Source: Iris pallida (lineage: Eukaryota > Streptophyta > Magnoliopsida > Asparagales > Iridaceae). Taken from it: a DNA stretch of 64,000 nucleotides. The translations under genes and the position numbers were made by a program. Of this stretch, positions 1 through 13,700 are shown in pieces (positions within the stretch are counted from its first letter, which is position 1; each line of letters opens with the position of its first letter). The notes below the pieces were generated by a model. It was not told where the DNA came from. It searched no databases and was given only the letters and a program-made list of their open reading frames with translations. The DNA is taken from assembly GCA_029216955.1 (NCBI GenBank), contig JANAVB010003400.1, forward strand, positions 19,957,138-20,021,137, read 5' to 3'.

Positions 1-1029
1 AATTAATTAGATATTAATGTTTAAATTCTTATGATGATTTAAATTGATATTATATTTTATTAAAAAAGTTTTAAATGGATTTAAATAAACCGTATGATTA
101 TCTAAAGGGGTTTTTAAATATTTCTACTCCTTATCCAACTAGGAATCTCCACCTCCTATTTAAGGAGAGCTCCTTTTGCTCTTTTTATTTAAATCTAAAA
201 ATTCCATAGCTAAATCAACATATATCACAATTATGACGTGCATCTTGTCCGTGTTCGAACCGTGTCAGCCGTGACAGTCTCGGGTCCAACCCCGAGTGTC
301 TTTCCACTATATTATATTATTTACATGTACAATCAACCCATCACTTTTGTATCCGACACACTGGACACCCATCCCAAAACCACAGACACGTGTCTGTGTC
401 AGGTACAATCAAACCCCTAACCCTAATTGACCGTAGCCCACTCCGGCCAGTAGCCATCCGTCGCCGATCGCCCCTCTTGCTGCCCGGCCGTGCCAACACC
501 ACCGACCGCCCCGTCGAAACCATCACACCATGTTCTTGTCCTAGCCCCGTCCCGGCCACCTGAACACCACCACCACCACCATCATCATCACACCCATGCC
601 ACCACAATCGCCTTCATCGACCACCTTCACTGACACCACCGGATCACCATCACCACTCCCATCAACCACCACCAGAACCGAGTTTTCCCCGTGCCGCCCC
701 AACGAGCGTCGACGATGCCCGCCGAGACCTCCACATAGCCAGATCCGCTCACCTCGATGTCGGCGATAACCGTAGCCAACACCTTGACTCCAGTCACCCC
801 AACGCCACCCTCGCCGCTCACCGCCATCCCACACGACGGGCTCCCCTGCGCAGCGCCACGACCAGCTACCGTGACAGTGGCTGAACTCCCCGGATCTGGC
901 ATCGCAGACCCAGACACCGCAGCGCCGCCACCTCCCTCTACTGCTGCAGCCGATGACAAGTCTCCGGCGAAGTCGCCAGGTGAACCCCCTTCCTCCTCTA
1001 GTACCACGCTCGGCCACTGACGACTTCCT
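1..1029. other. unassigned repeat-like sequence, GC-rich block
   Basis: The first 230 bases are AT-rich. From about 430 to 1020 the sequence turns GC-rich with CCACCA-type runs, open in several frames at once. That is what low-complexity composition gives, so I call no gene. The stretch 230-415 carries GTGTCCGTG- and CACGTGTCTGTG-like motifs shared with other points in the window (see 39640). Confidence 0.3.
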
Positions 1030-1151
1030 CCAGGGGTGAGTCTCCTTCTCCGCTCCATCCTCCTCGTTCGATCTCTCGATCTCCCGCTCTCTCCCTCTCA
1101 TTTTCTTTCTCTTTGTTTCACTATTTTTCTCTCCTTTCTTCTTCTTTTTCT

Positions 1152-1192
1152 TTCTTCTTCTTCTTCTTCTTCTTCTTCTTCTTCTTCTTCTT
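1152..1192. repeat. (TTC)n microsatellite
   Basis: About 13 uninterrupted TTC units in a longer CT-rich tract (1030-1210). The poly-serine and poly-phenylalanine frames across it are artefacts of the repeat. Confidence 0.95.
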
Positions 1193-1237
1193 TTTATTTA
1201 ATTCTCTCTCTCGTAAAAAGAGAGAGAACAGAGTAGA

Positions 1238-1294
<57 letters not shown>
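1238..1294. repeat. (TAT)n microsatellite
   Basis: About 19 TAT/ATT units, directly after an AGAGAG tract. Confidence 0.95.
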
Positions 1295-1296
<2 letters not shown>

Positions 1297-2410
1297 TTTC
1301 TTAAGAATTAATTCATTCAAACAGGACAACAAGTGAGGGAAGAATAATTTTTCCTTAACCGGTGATCCATTATTTTTGAAATTTTGGTTAGAGTCTCATG
1401 CATATTCATTAGAGTTCTACCAAAATTTCATGTTAAGTTACTTAGCCAACTGGGAGTTATGATCTTTCAAAATCGAGTAAATTTTGAATAGATCAAAGCA
1501 GAAAAGGCTGTATTGCGAGAACCATAAGTCATTCTAAAAATAATTATTATCGTGATCTACTATCAAATTCAAGTAGCCCTAGATGTTAGGTTTACCACAA
1601 AATTTATTTCATTGCAAAATAATGAACGATCTATGACTTATTGCAATACTACTAGGGACATACACTACAAAAATACATATTTTTGCACGAATGTTTTCGG
1701 GGCTAAATGAAGTCTATTTTGGAATTGGGGATATGTTTTGGAAATCTAAGAGGGAAAAGAATACACTCGAAAAATTTTGGAAAAAAATTCATTCATTTGC
1801 TCCCCCAAAATTGCCTCCAAACACGAATTTTTTCTTTCAGCTGCTATTAGAATCCTCTTTCAAAAAATAACTAACCCTGAAAAATAAATTCCTCTATTTA
1901 AAGAAATAAGAAGGTGGTTTGACCTGTGGGTAGAGGGAATGAGCCCCCTCCCCCCATGTGGGTGCGATTTTTAGTGGTTTTTTTGGACTTTTGCCTTATT
2001 TTCTTTAATTCGAAAACTTATTTAATAACTAATTCTAATTTAATTAAATATAAATAATTATAAAACAAATTCTAAAATTATGAATAACTAAGATAAAATT
2101 CTAAAATGATGTTATATACCTACTATAAAATTTATCATTTAAATTTATATCCAGTTTTTTTCTAAATTACCTAAAGTCGTTAATAAATGATTTTTGGCCT
2201 TTAAATATTCTAATAAATTCTAAATTTTTTAACAATTATCAAACCACTTCCAATGCACTTCTAACATATTTTTATGACTTTTAACCCCTCATTAGCTCAT
2301 GCTACCTACAGTTGCACTCTCAATGTTCAAATTTATCGATTTGGGGTTTTTATTGTGGTGAATGCTACAAAATAAATATATATTCCTACGCGCGCGCGCA
2401 CACACACACA
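1295..2410. other. degraded LTR-like sequence, no gene
   Basis: AT-rich DNA without a credible coding frame. Phrases around 1370-1480 resemble the long LTRs of plant chromoviruses, and gypsy pol remnants follow at 2.9 kb, so this may be decayed element sequence. No boundary is visible. Confidence 0.25.
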
Positions 2411-2515
2411 CTTTTTTTGAAATTGGTAATTGTGTGCCCCCCGAGAATCGATCTACTGACCTCTTAGGCCGCATGCCTCACCATTAGCACTAGGCTAGGG
2501 GTCACGTATATCTAT
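2411..2515 (-). repeat. tRNA-derived SINE-like head
   Basis: Read on the minus strand this has an RNA polymerase III B-box match, GATCGATTC (2445-2453), fitting GWTCRANNC, and an A-box-like TAGCCTAGTGC about 45 bases upstream. The run AAAAAAAG followed by TGTGTG would be the tail. It lacks a cloverleaf, so it is not a tRNA gene. A short SINE or SINE fragment is the best reading. Confidence 0.4.
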
Positions 2516-2879
2516 GCACACACATATACTTATATTTATACTTAGGTTTATTAACCACTATATTTTATTAATTTTTTTCATTTATCAATTTTTTTTAGAG
2601 TTTTACAATATGTAGGATTGTTAGATGATTTCAATATACATGAGGATGGGCCACCAATAAATGGAGACAAGCTTTGTGTGTGTAGTACTGCGAGAGAAGA
2701 TCATATAGGACGCTTATAAATTACTGTATTAAACACACCCTAAGGTAACAAAAATGTACAAGGATCTGCGGAATCATGTTTGGTGGTATGTGATGAAGAG
2801 GAAGGTTTTCGATTTTTTTTAGATTTTGGGTATGTCAACATGTCAAGGCAAAGTATACCATAAGGTTTGTTGCACTCAT

Positions 2880-4014
2880 TATCCATTCCAGAGTGCAAGT
2901 AGAAACACATCACCATGGACTTTGTATCAAGAATGCCGAATGAAAATGACGTAATTTTGGTTATAGTAGCAATGTTGACCAAATATGCACATTTTCAATA
3001 TGGGATTGTCGACATAGGGTTTGGAGTTATATATACGAAATATAGTGAGGCTTCATGGAGTATCAATGAGTATAGTTTTGGATGGAGACTCATGATTTAC
3101 ATCTCAATTTTGGTGGAGCTGGCAGGAGAGTCTTGTTACATATTGAAGTCAGCTATATCTTATCAGCCACGGGTTGTTGACCAGTCACAATGTACCATTC
3201 ATATGTTCGAGGATATGTTGAGTATGTTCCTTGATTTTGAAGGAGCAAGGGAGCGTCGTCTACATCTTGTGGAATTTCATGTAAAACATTTATCAAGAAA
3301 GTACCGAGATGTCAACTTTTGAGGCTTTATATGGATAGAGGTGCCGTATTTCATTGTCGTGGGGATGATATGGAAGAGAGGTCATCATTGGGACCGGAGA
3401 TAGTCGTGGGTGTTATAGAGAAAGTAAAGTAGATTCAGGAGTGACTCAGAGTGGCACAGGATAGACAAAGGCTTTGGGCTGACAGTCATCAAATACCCCT
3501 ATAGTTTGAGGTAATAGTCATTTAATTTTCATTATAAGTTTGATTTTAGATTTGTTTATATGAGTACTTAGCTGGTTTTTTGTGTTGTCATTTACGGTTG
3601 GAGACTTAGTATTCTTGAAGTTCTCATCAACAGGTGGTACCATTAGATTTGTTAGAAGCGAGAAGCTTAACCCGAGATTCATAAGGCCTTTTGGTATTTT
3701 GGAGAGAGTTGGAGAGGTAGCATATAGACTGGTATTACCTCGAGTGTGTTCATAATGTATTCCATGTGTCACAATTAAGAAAGTATGTAGCCGACCTCAG
3801 CTATATTTTGGATCATTCAAAGATAGAGGTCGTATCTAGCCTATCTTATCAGGAGTAGCCAGTAGAGATTTTGGGTCATCGAGAGAAAGCATTGAGGAAT
3901 CAAACGATACCTTTGGTAGGAATAGCATGGAGGCATCACTCCCAGGAGAGTCTACTTGGGAGCGCGAGGATGAGATACGAGAGGGGTTCACTCACCTATT
4001 TGACAAGTGAGGTA
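2880..4014 (+). pseudogene. decayed Ty3/gypsy integrase and chromodomain remnant
   Basis: A broken pol 3' end, readable by switching frames. At 2915 the frame begins MDFVSRMPN and continues to TKYAHF, the start of a gypsy integrase core. Near 3210-3270 FEDML and LHLVEF match the region after the DDE core. Near 3660-3740 comes PRFIRPFGILERVGEVAYRL, the GPY/F region. Around 3930-4005 the phrase TWERED followed by FTHLFDK looks like a chromodomain tail. Many stops and shifts make it non-functional. A purine tract follows at 4116-4126, as expected before a 3' LTR. The family call rests on motif order. Confidence 0.7.
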
Positions 4015-4128
4015 TAATTGTTTTAGAAGTTTCAGTTTCTTTTAGGTTTGTATGCTTTGTTCGATTGATTGTTTGTACTTTATGATTTGTCTTCATTTTT
4101 CTAGGATAATTTTTTAAAGGGGATACTT

Positions 4129-5940
4129 TGTAGCATTCTATACTCATGAAACCATAACTAAATCAATAACTAATAATAAAACATAAAACATGGTATTTTG
4201 ATTGTATGGGGTACCGTGGCAAAGCCCCTAAGCCTATAATTGTGAAAAGGTAAGGCATTGGTTGATATGAGTAGTCTAAGACCATATTTAGGCTTAGAAT
4301 ACATTTCTAGGCTATTTTGGATTTTCCTGAAATTAATAGAAATTAATAGGTATTTTTGACCTCGAAAAAATAATTACCTACAACATTTTAAGAATGAGAA
4401 ACTTTGAGTTGCCTCCCACTTATTTTACCATAATTCAAGGTGCACCCCACCAAATTTTCATAATGCATAGAACCCCCCACTTTTAACGAAAACCGCCAAT
4501 GGCTAACAATCAACTCCTTTGACCCTATTTAAGTTGGGTGCACATTGAATTATGAACAAAATACCCTCAAATAAGTGGGGTGCACCTTGAATTATGGTAA
4601 AATAAGTGGGGTGTAACTCAATTTTTTTTTGTTTATGTATCAAAGAAGTTGACTGTTAGTCATTGACATCTTTCGTTAAAAGTGAGGGGTTTCATGCATT
4701 ATGGTAATTCGATAGGGTACACCTTAAATTATGGGAAAGTAAATTGGGGGGGGCAACTCAAAATTTCTTTTTAAGAAAGTAGGAGCCAAAAGCACTAGAA
4801 TATCCCAAAACTTTATTTTTAGGTTCCCAATGACCTAATATAATTTCTTGTGATTTATGGAAATTTTATGAATGTTTTTATTTTTAGCAATTAAATCAAA
4901 CGAAAACCTATTAAAAATCAATTTTTTAAATTAATTAAATTCCAAAACTATTTTTTTAATTAATTAACTAACAAGGACCCACTCGTACAAAGGAACCCAT
5001 ATGTTAGCAAGCGAATGATGCAGCAGGACCTATGTGTCAGTGTCATAGCAGTCGAGGGTGGGGGTTGTGCATTGACCATATGCAAACATGAGGGGCCATA
5101 TTTTGACGGCTCACCAAACTCACACCCATCCACGTGGCATTCCTGCAGCTACGCAGCTACTGGATCAACCCTACCACTCGATCCCGACCACCCAATTTTG
5201 GAGATTTTCTATATATAAGTATTGGTGTTTAGGTTTTCTTATATGGCCAAAATTTGAGGGGATTTTCGAACGAATTTCCAACAACTTTGCACGAACCTTG
5301 GAAGGTTTCTCCTACCTTTGACATCCAAGTCAAATGTAGTTTTATATAAAAGTTGCGCCTACTTATAACCTTTCTAGAACGCTAAGCTAATAGCCTATCC
5401 TAGAATATGTAGGATTGTTTTATTGAAGGGTGTCCAGAATTCAGATTACTTTTATATTTTTATGATTTCTTGAACAAAACAACCATAACTTTTTTCGAAC
5501 CTTAATAGATTCAATTTCATGTTGTAAAAATTTTAAAATTAATAGAAACTTATTAATATTTATTAAAAATTTGTAAAGCATTTTATGTAAAACCTAGTCT
5601 GGTATAGAGACTAAAACCTTTATACCTCTTAACCAGTATAACTTTTGAACTATATATCAATTACAGCATGTCTGTTATACTGAAATACACCTGTGCATGC
5701 TCTCAAATCTAAGTTTTGGAATAATTGGTGTTTGGGTCAACATTTTGTCTCAATTTTGTGTGTCGACTGTCACAGTTCTTGAAACACGTAACTAATATGT
5801 TTTATTTACTATTTTTGAGTGCCTAGAGCATATCCCACTAGTATAGGTTAGGTTAGACCTATGAAACCCTAATTTTGTAGGTAACTTGTAGTACCAGTAA
5901 TCTAGGCCAAATTACAGAACTTACATAACAATTTAACTAA
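4129..5940 (+). repeat. possible 3' LTR of the decayed gypsy element
   Basis: Starts TGTAGCATTC directly after a purine-rich tract (AAAGGGGATACT) downstream of the gypsy pol remnant. The block is AT-rich and non-coding and is interrupted by a MITE at 4395-4768. I found no second copy of the LTR, so the right end is a guess. Confidence 0.3.
4395..4768. mobile_element. Mutator-like MITE with long inverted repeats
   Basis: The two ends are inverted copies of one sequence over more than 100 bases (GAGTTGCC...CCACTT...AAGGTGCACCC on the left, its complement on the right). Flanks carry a perfect 9-bp duplication, TTTTAAGAA (4386-4394 and 4769-4777), the length made by Mutator-like transposases. 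It has no coding capacity. A relative lies at 42630-43276. Confidence 0.8.
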
Positions 5941-5957
5941 CCTTTTACCTATTCTCT

Positions 5958-5960
<3 letters not shown>

Positions 5961-6013
<53 letters not shown>
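5961..6013. repeat. (TG)n microsatellite
   Basis: About 26 TG units, followed by imperfect TGTGTGATGGATT repeats and CT tracts to about 6070. Confidence 0.95.
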
Positions 6014-6235
6014 TGGATTTGTGTGTGATGGATTTTCTCTCTCCCTTTCTCTCTCTTTCTCTTTGTGTGTGTATGATAGATTTGTGTGCGATGGATTTAT
6101 GTGTACGTGTTTGCATTGTTGTGCTTGTGGGTAATATCTAGAGGACATCGGGATAGCATAGAGAGCGATTCATCAAATTTAATCATAATCCGTCTGAAGG
6201 TTCCGGCAAGTATTGAGATAACTCTCTTGTACATT

Positions 6236-6262
6236 TATTATATATATTATATATATATATAT

Positions 6263-6342
<80 letters not shown>

Positions 6343-6360
6343 ATATATATATATTATATA
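6236..6360. repeat. (TA)n tract
   Basis: About 125 bases of nearly pure TA dinucleotides with small interruptions. Tyr/Ile-rich frames here are artefacts. Confidence 0.95.
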
Positions 6361-7007
6361 CTTTCTTGTACCTTAAAATGTTAGGCATACATGTATCATT
6401 TTACTATATTGCTTGAGCACGAGCCGTACTCTTATATTCATGTTTCATGTATCTACTTGTTAGTATATTCTTGTTATTGTTTCTTGTACATGATGATATA
6501 AGAGTTGGACGAGGAATACAGTAAGAGCATGTGGTCTACATCATGCGTACATGCACAACACGCAATGAATCTTGTTAAGAGTTAGTCGTGCACCCACACA
6601 ATGAATGGTGTACATTCCATAGCCCTCCACATGTAGAACATTGTATTCAAATACATTGTGCACATGGTTACAATTCTTGGTATTATCTCTTATTATTTTC
6701 CGATGTTATCTGTATAGGTTGCATATTGTTAGTACCATTTGGTTCAACACATTTCATGGTCTCAAATGGGCGTTTCTAAACTATTAGTCCATACCAAAAA
6801 TTGTCATTCAGCAAACATGATAAAAGTAACTACAATAGAAACTAGTCGTAAGTCCCCTCACATCTATCTTATTTGTGCATAATTCTACCAAATATTCTTA
6901 TTTGCATAAATATCCATATATTACAAAAAATAATTTATGAGTACCCGAATTAATTTAATATGGAAAACAAAAATACTCCATTAACGTAATTTTATTTATT
7001 TTTGACA
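6361..7007. other. AT-rich spacer, nothing recognised
   Basis: No coding frame, RNA gene or repeat boundary seen up to the CACTA target duplication at 7005-7007. Confidence 0.5.
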
Positions 7008-8864
7008 CACTACAAAAAAAGTGACCTTTGGGGACAACAAAAAACCGTCTTAAAAACTGCAATTACCGTCCCAACAATATTTGGGACGGCCTTTGGGACG
7101 GGAATGGACGGTCCCATTAGGGTGGCGTGGCAAAAACTTTAGGGACGGATATTGCCGTCCTAATTACTGTTAAAGGACGGTTAGGCAAAACGTCTCAAAA
7201 GTTTTCAAATTTATGCTTTTGTGTGACGGTTTATTAATTTGTCCCAAAAAACAAGTTTTTGTAACAGATATATTTCGTCCTAATAAATAAGGGACAAATT
7301 TTAAAAAGTACTGTAATCGTGCGAAAAAACTTAACAATTGTTTAAATTATTATGGAATTACTAATTTCCTGTTTATATATAAAATATATAATTGAATTTT
7401 ATATACAACAAAAATTCATACAGAACTATTTTATTTAATCGAAATGCATATGGTAGCCGCAACATTAACAAAGCGTAGCCGCAACATTAACAAAACGATT
7501 TTTCTAAAACATATTTAAAGGTAATATCCCATTGTTCACAAAATGAAATCCAAGTCTTACATCACTTAGAGTGTTCCCATCAAGTTTTACATCAGTAAGC
7601 ATTCACTTAATTTACAAAATAAAATCTACGACTTTTTACACAAGTCCAAAACATATATATTTGATTTTCCACATCCATTGACAAACCGATCCACACATCC
7701 ATGGCTGCCAGCAGCATTGGCTACCTGGAAACACATGAATAAGCCAGAAATATGGTTAGTTATAAGTAATTGGGACCCTTGGTATGAATAAGCCAGAAAT
7801 ATGGTTTAATTAATCAATTAGAAGGTTAAGCAACAATAACAAAAATTTCTCCAATGATCTTCAAAGATAAATGGGGCACTAGCATCAACTTGCTCTACAT
7901 AAACTCAATCTACCATTTCTACCAAGAATCAAGAAATAACAATAACTCTATCTACCATGTGTATCAGCAATTAGACCTAGGTAGTTAGTATCAGAGTTAA
8001 TAATCACAATTGCCTCTTACGAAGGCTTTTAATGAAACCAATGAACCATGCAGAGATATGTTATTAGGCATTAGGCTCTTACCAATTTTCAACAGGCAAT
8101 TGCCCTAGGCTCGGGATATGTTAATAATCACTTGATAGAAATATGTTATTAGGCATTAGGCTCTTACCAATTTTCATTTCTTCAACAGGATGTAAAAAAC
8201 AACATAGTACTTGTATCAATATAAAGATATCACTCAACAAGACGAGAAGAGAATTGTCTCCTCACTAAGTTAGGAAAATCTAGATTATACTTCTCATTAG
8301 GTTAGGAAAGTACTTCTCCCCGTTGATGTTCAAACTGGAAATTTAATTAAATCATGTCAAATAAAAACATCGGTTTGTTTCAACTATTCTTATAAAGTTA
8401 ATATTTTACCTGACAAAGTGTACGTTGGCTAAAGTGCAAGATTTCCAGTGACACCAAAAAAACCCAATTGAGATTTCAGCTTCTGTTTAGGTACTCCCTG
8501 CAGATGTACACATCCAGTACCTAGGTATCAGACAATGTATCCACAATAAAATAATTCTATAAATAAAAGGCATATTTGAGATTGAATTGTCTTCTATAAC
8601 AGAGTTCAAAATAAATAAGTTCCTGCTGATTCTGAATTACGTCACAAAAATATCAATGGCTGCGAAGGTTGATACACTAAATAACTAGCTATTACCTTCT
8701 ATATAAAGACTAGTGAACCTGTAATTCAACATAATAAAGACACATGCTAGTGTATTATCAGTCTCCTCACAGGTTTTGATTTTCTTACAACGATCGATTT
8801 CAGATTTCCAGAGGTCACTAGAGGGGGAAGCCAGTATGTGCATGATTTAGTTTTTTTTCATTTT

Positions 8865-8990
8865 TTTGTTGGGACACATTCGAATCCGATACGACCGTGT
8901 CCCACGAATTCACGTTGGGTTTGAATCTGACGCGGAGTCAGCCCCCATCTTATCGTATACGTGCTTCCTAGCATACGTCAAATAGTCAGT
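8865..8990. repeat. GTGTCCG-type MITE-like fragment
   Basis: Contains GGGACACATTCGAATCCGA and ACGACCGTGTCCCACG, resembling the phrases at 230-415 and 39640-40372. No target duplication found. Confidence 0.25.
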
Positions 8991-10514
8991 CTTTGAAAAA
9001 ACTGTCCTTTCTTTGTTTTTGTAGTTGTGATCTACTCTCCACATAAATATTGAGATCCCAATTTTTATTTCACACTGAAAGCAATCTAAAGATATATCAG
9101 ATCAGACTTGTAAAGGGAAGAGCCTATCTTCCAGATGCCAAAAACCACCACTAAAACCATATTATAAACTTTTCGAATAATTTTCTGATGGGAAAATGGG
9201 ATGGGGATAGCCCAGAAACTATTAGACCAATTTCTGATGCATATAGCTTAGTCTATGTACTTAAAAAAGAGGTGTGTATACTTAGTTTCTGAAATACGAA
9301 ATCAAACATCATGTGCAAGATCCACAAATACTGCTTACTGAGATGAGATATAAAAGAGCAAAATACAATGCTCTGTACTTACTGGGAAACAGCGAACCAT
9401 ATAGAGAAGAGGATTGAAGATAAGTCAAGACCATCAACATGGTGTTGACTAAACACGGCCACCTATGTATGTTCAGTACGCAAGCAATCCCATATCCTTT
9501 CGAGTGCTTTTCTGATCTTCAAATTTCTCTCACCATCAAGATTTCTAGTCTAGATAAGAAAGTCATATGATACTCAAAAGAAAATCAGTTGGTGGTATTT
9601 TAATATATGTTTTTAAAAAGAACCTTTATGTAGCAGACACCATCCGGAGTCGAGCTAGCAAGGAACAACAAATCAGCAGGAAAAAAAATCTTGCTTAATC
9701 TACACCACCAATGGTAAGAACCATAAGCTAAACAGCATCCATAACTTTATTGATCAACAACCAAAAAGGAGTATGGTCTTGGGGCTCACCCTCTTATAAT
9801 CTTTTTAACCCTGAGAATTTAAGAGGTTGCACCCTGCTTACAGGTGCTTAAACTATGTGATCAGTAAGGGGACTTTTTCCAAAACCAACTGCCTACTTGG
9901 TTTTTTATGGCATGTACTCTCCTTTCCATAGTTCCCTCAAGCTTAGGTTTTGTATTAAGTCGATATAAGACTTGGGTATGGAACCTCAGAGTTGTAATCA
10001 ATAGGTAACATCGTTGGATGGGAAAACCAAGAAGATGATACTGATATTGTCTCGGTAGGCACAAAGAATATCATTACTGCGTAGCTCATGAAAATTATAC
10101 TACTCATAGATAATAAAGAAAAATTTCAAACTTTAGTCAAGCATCCGAACACATAATGGCAAATTAAGAGCACACATGAAAGGAGTAGGAAGAATAATTC
10201 CCATGTGATTGAGTGGGTATGATTTCCTCATGGTCCATGTCTTAACAAAAAAAAGTGAATTGGTGGATAGGATCCTGTTAAAATTAACTATAAATAAGAC
10301 TTCTGCCAAGCTGCTTCTTGTATCTCTCCGGTCATACTTATCCCTTTTTCAAGTCATTGTTCACCTTTCCTCAATACTGTCATTATTGGCCTTGTCTACT
10401 TACTTCCAATGCTAGACCACCCATAGTCAAAGGCATCAATAATTTAAACCATTTTGCAGAATGAATACATGCTCCATCAAATTACAATATTATTTATGTT
10501 GGGTAATCAAGGTC

Positions 10515-10735
10515 AAGCTTACTTGACAGTTGATATACTCTGATACTTAACAGTTGATATACTCTGATACTTGATAGTTGATATAACTTTCCTAAATATA
10601 TATATTTTTGAAGTTGATATACTCTGATACAGTTGATATAACCAGACATTGGTACAGTTGATATACTCCGATACTTGACATTGGTACAGTTTATATACGC
10701 TGATACTCTAATACTTGACACTGGTACATGATAGT
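10515..10735. repeat. degenerate minisatellite
   Basis: Six to seven imperfect units built on AGTTGATATACTCTGATACT, with spacing of about 22-35 bases and some units joined to GACATTGGTAC. It lies inside the CACTA element. The frame across it simply translates the repeat. Confidence 0.8.
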
Positions 10736-13700
10736 AATATATGCCAATTTTGATATTATTACTAGCACAAATGTGGAACGACAGCCGGTAAGTGCACTCA
10801 GACCTGTGTACCACTTTGTGTAGGTCAAGGGGGTATCCTGTGCACTGCAGGGGACCTATTCAGTATATAGTGTGTAAGGGATTGGGGGTTTGTGGATAAT
10901 TCCAATTGGTATGGACATAAACCTAGAGTATCAGAGATATAGAGTGTGGTGCATCAGTGTCTGCAAGTAATAGGACCCAATTATTGAATTGGTGTACAGA
11001 GGTGTTCCTGTGAACTGTAAACTGCATTTTCTGCAGCAGATTGAATGTAGTAGTACAAACTGCAAGTAATGCAGCAACACATGCAAAACAAACTGCCGAC
11101 ATAGCAGTTGTATGAATAGCAACTGCACGACAAGCATAGCTAGTACTAGTATGCTAACTGCCAGCAACAACAACAACAATTTGCTAGCTACAGGTAGCAA
11201 CACATATAGGTATAGTAGAGTTTGAATATTTTACTTTGTGAACGAATTTGTGCAACACAGTTGGGGAAGCAAAGAACTGGTAATTGATAACTATACACTG
11301 GTTAAAAAAATAAGCTATTGTCATGGGAGTTAAGATAACCTTGAAACTCAGAACGAATGTGAACTTTGTTTTGATTCATGTAGTTCGTCTTTTATTTATA
11401 TAGCTTTGAAACTGTGGGTGTTTGTTCTGTCATCTTTCAATAGCTTTTAATAATGTAGAAGATTTAAATTGAAGTTGTTCAAATAAAGGAGTAACAACTG
11501 GAGTATCCTTTTTACTTACCTATAAATATTAGAATATACCTGTTAAAGTCCCTGCTAATGCACTATATGGTTTACATGTATGGCATGTTAATTGTACCAT
11601 AGGAATGCTGACCCTTGCTGGAAGTTTGCAATATAGGATTATGAGGATACTCTGTTATGATTCTAAATCTTAATTCGTTTGAATTGGTTTATGAATGCCT
11701 TCAAATTAAATTTTCTTTCTTTCTTTCTTTAATTGTATAGTTGCCAAACCATTCTCCCAATTACAGATGAACAGATAGAAGCAACATCATGGAATGCCAA
11801 GAAGAAGACCTACTACAGTATTTTTATATCCATATCTATTTACCTTGTGAAATTTGAAGGCATTAATTGACAAACTCTTGCCCCTGTAGAGGATTACAAT
11901 AGCCTACCTCTTGGCCGCATCATGTGAAATTTGGCTAAAAAGTGACAAGAGGTTTATACTAGATGGTCCTTAATGAAAAAGTAACGGTTTAAACTGTAAG
12001 TCTCATTCACTAGTATTAATTAAGTGTACTGGTTTTCTTAAGACTGAATAAACAAACACTCAACCTAGACTTGGCTTCAGCTTTGAATTTAACTATGCAA
12101 TATTATCAAAACAAAAACCCGTTCAATGATATCTTCTTAGAGGCATTACAAGATGGAAAACAAAAACTAACTGAATACTACCTGCACTCCTGATTATCTA
12201 AGCTAAATTTCCAATTTCAATTTACTTTTTACAAGATTCAATAATTATAGCAGTCCATCTTATTTCCTTTATTACGTTGGTTGGATGTATATTTTCATTA
12301 ATCTATATGGATCTCTTGTATGGCTTGTACGTTCCGGATTGGAAATACCAAATATCAGGGTCGGGCTCTACAGTTGAGACATTTTCAGTAAGTTTCCATA
12401 TTTGGATTCCTTGCATCAGTCCTGCTGGAATTAATTATAGCTAACCTGAAACTTTTTTTAGGCCCTCATATAGGCATGAAATTATATGCTTTATTAATAC
12501 AATGCTATGCCATGCTTGTTTAGCAATTTATTTATTTTTGCTCTTTCAAAAGATTTAGAGAATTTGTAAAAAGAAGTAGCAGTTGATCAATGATGTCCAG
12601 ATAAAATATATGCTTCCTGTTTGAATCAATTATGTTGATTATATTTGAAGATTTGGCCAATATATATTGTTTCAAAGTATATTTTTGAAGACTCAACATA
12701 TATGCATTCTGAAATTTTCTTTATGTAAGAAATTATAGATTAAGAAAAGGTTGTGCACTTCAATAATTGTCCATAACTTCTCTGGATAATTTTATTGTTT
12801 GTAGGTTATGTTATTGCTTTCCTCGGATCCATTTTCACAATGCTTGTGATATGTTCCCCATCAAGGCAGATCCTTCAGAAAGAAGCTTAATACTCACATC
12901 TTGTCTTTGAATTGCATTACAGGCTCTTATATTGCCATGTGCATACTACCTCAGCATACAACAGGAATGCATAAATCTTCTACAGGTAAGGAAATCTATT
13001 AATTTAGTGATTCGTGTACCATAAGTTAATATTGTTACTTAACATTCGTTGCCTTTTACTTTTTTATGTGTTGAAAATAAAAGTTATTGGTTTTTATGTC
13101 AGAATGGGAAAATTATTTGGGTATCCTGCCATTTGTTCATGCATTGACTACTTCATGTTACATAGTTACTTATAATAAGTTCCTTGTAAATCATGTTCCT
13201 TTTAGCAAATAGAGCTCATAAGTTTCCATCAACGTGATATATGTGATCAAGTTATCTTCTAGAATAGATTTACTTTGATGTGAACCCATATAAAGTGTAG
13301 CAATGGGAGAATTCCAAAGGTCCAATGACTTCATTGCTTGAAATCTTGGTCTTCACTCATAACTTACATTACTGGAGTTTAGTATTCTTGTGCAGATGTT
13401 GCAGACTTTAGGGGGTGAATCCCAAAACCCATGATTACTTCACAAAGTTTTCATCATTGAGGAGGAGAAAACAAAATAATACATGCATGCAACATCTTCC
13501 CTTGTTCTGAAAAGTACTAATCTCCGAAACATTCTAGGAAGATAGAAATCATCCCCATTCCCGGTGGATGGATAGAAGCCTATATCATATTAGGGGTCAT
13601 GACAATGAAGTATATCTGTCAATTTTCAAAATGTCAGAAACTTGACATACTCAATATTACACAAGGTTCCAGTGTTAGATGTGTATTCATAGAATGTTAG

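Noticed and set aside
415..425. CCCTAACCCTAA-like telomere motif
   Set aside because: Only about two units, no array.
341..1101. Overlapping open frames of 87-186 codons on both strands
   Set aside because: They lie in GC-rich, CCACCA-type low-complexity DNA where several frames are open together, with no domain or splice evidence.
2440..2510. tRNA gene
   Set aside because: Box motifs are present but no acceptor stem, anticodon arm or cloverleaf can be formed.
6086..6388. Tyr/Ile-rich frames on both strands
   Set aside because: Translations of the TA microsatellite.
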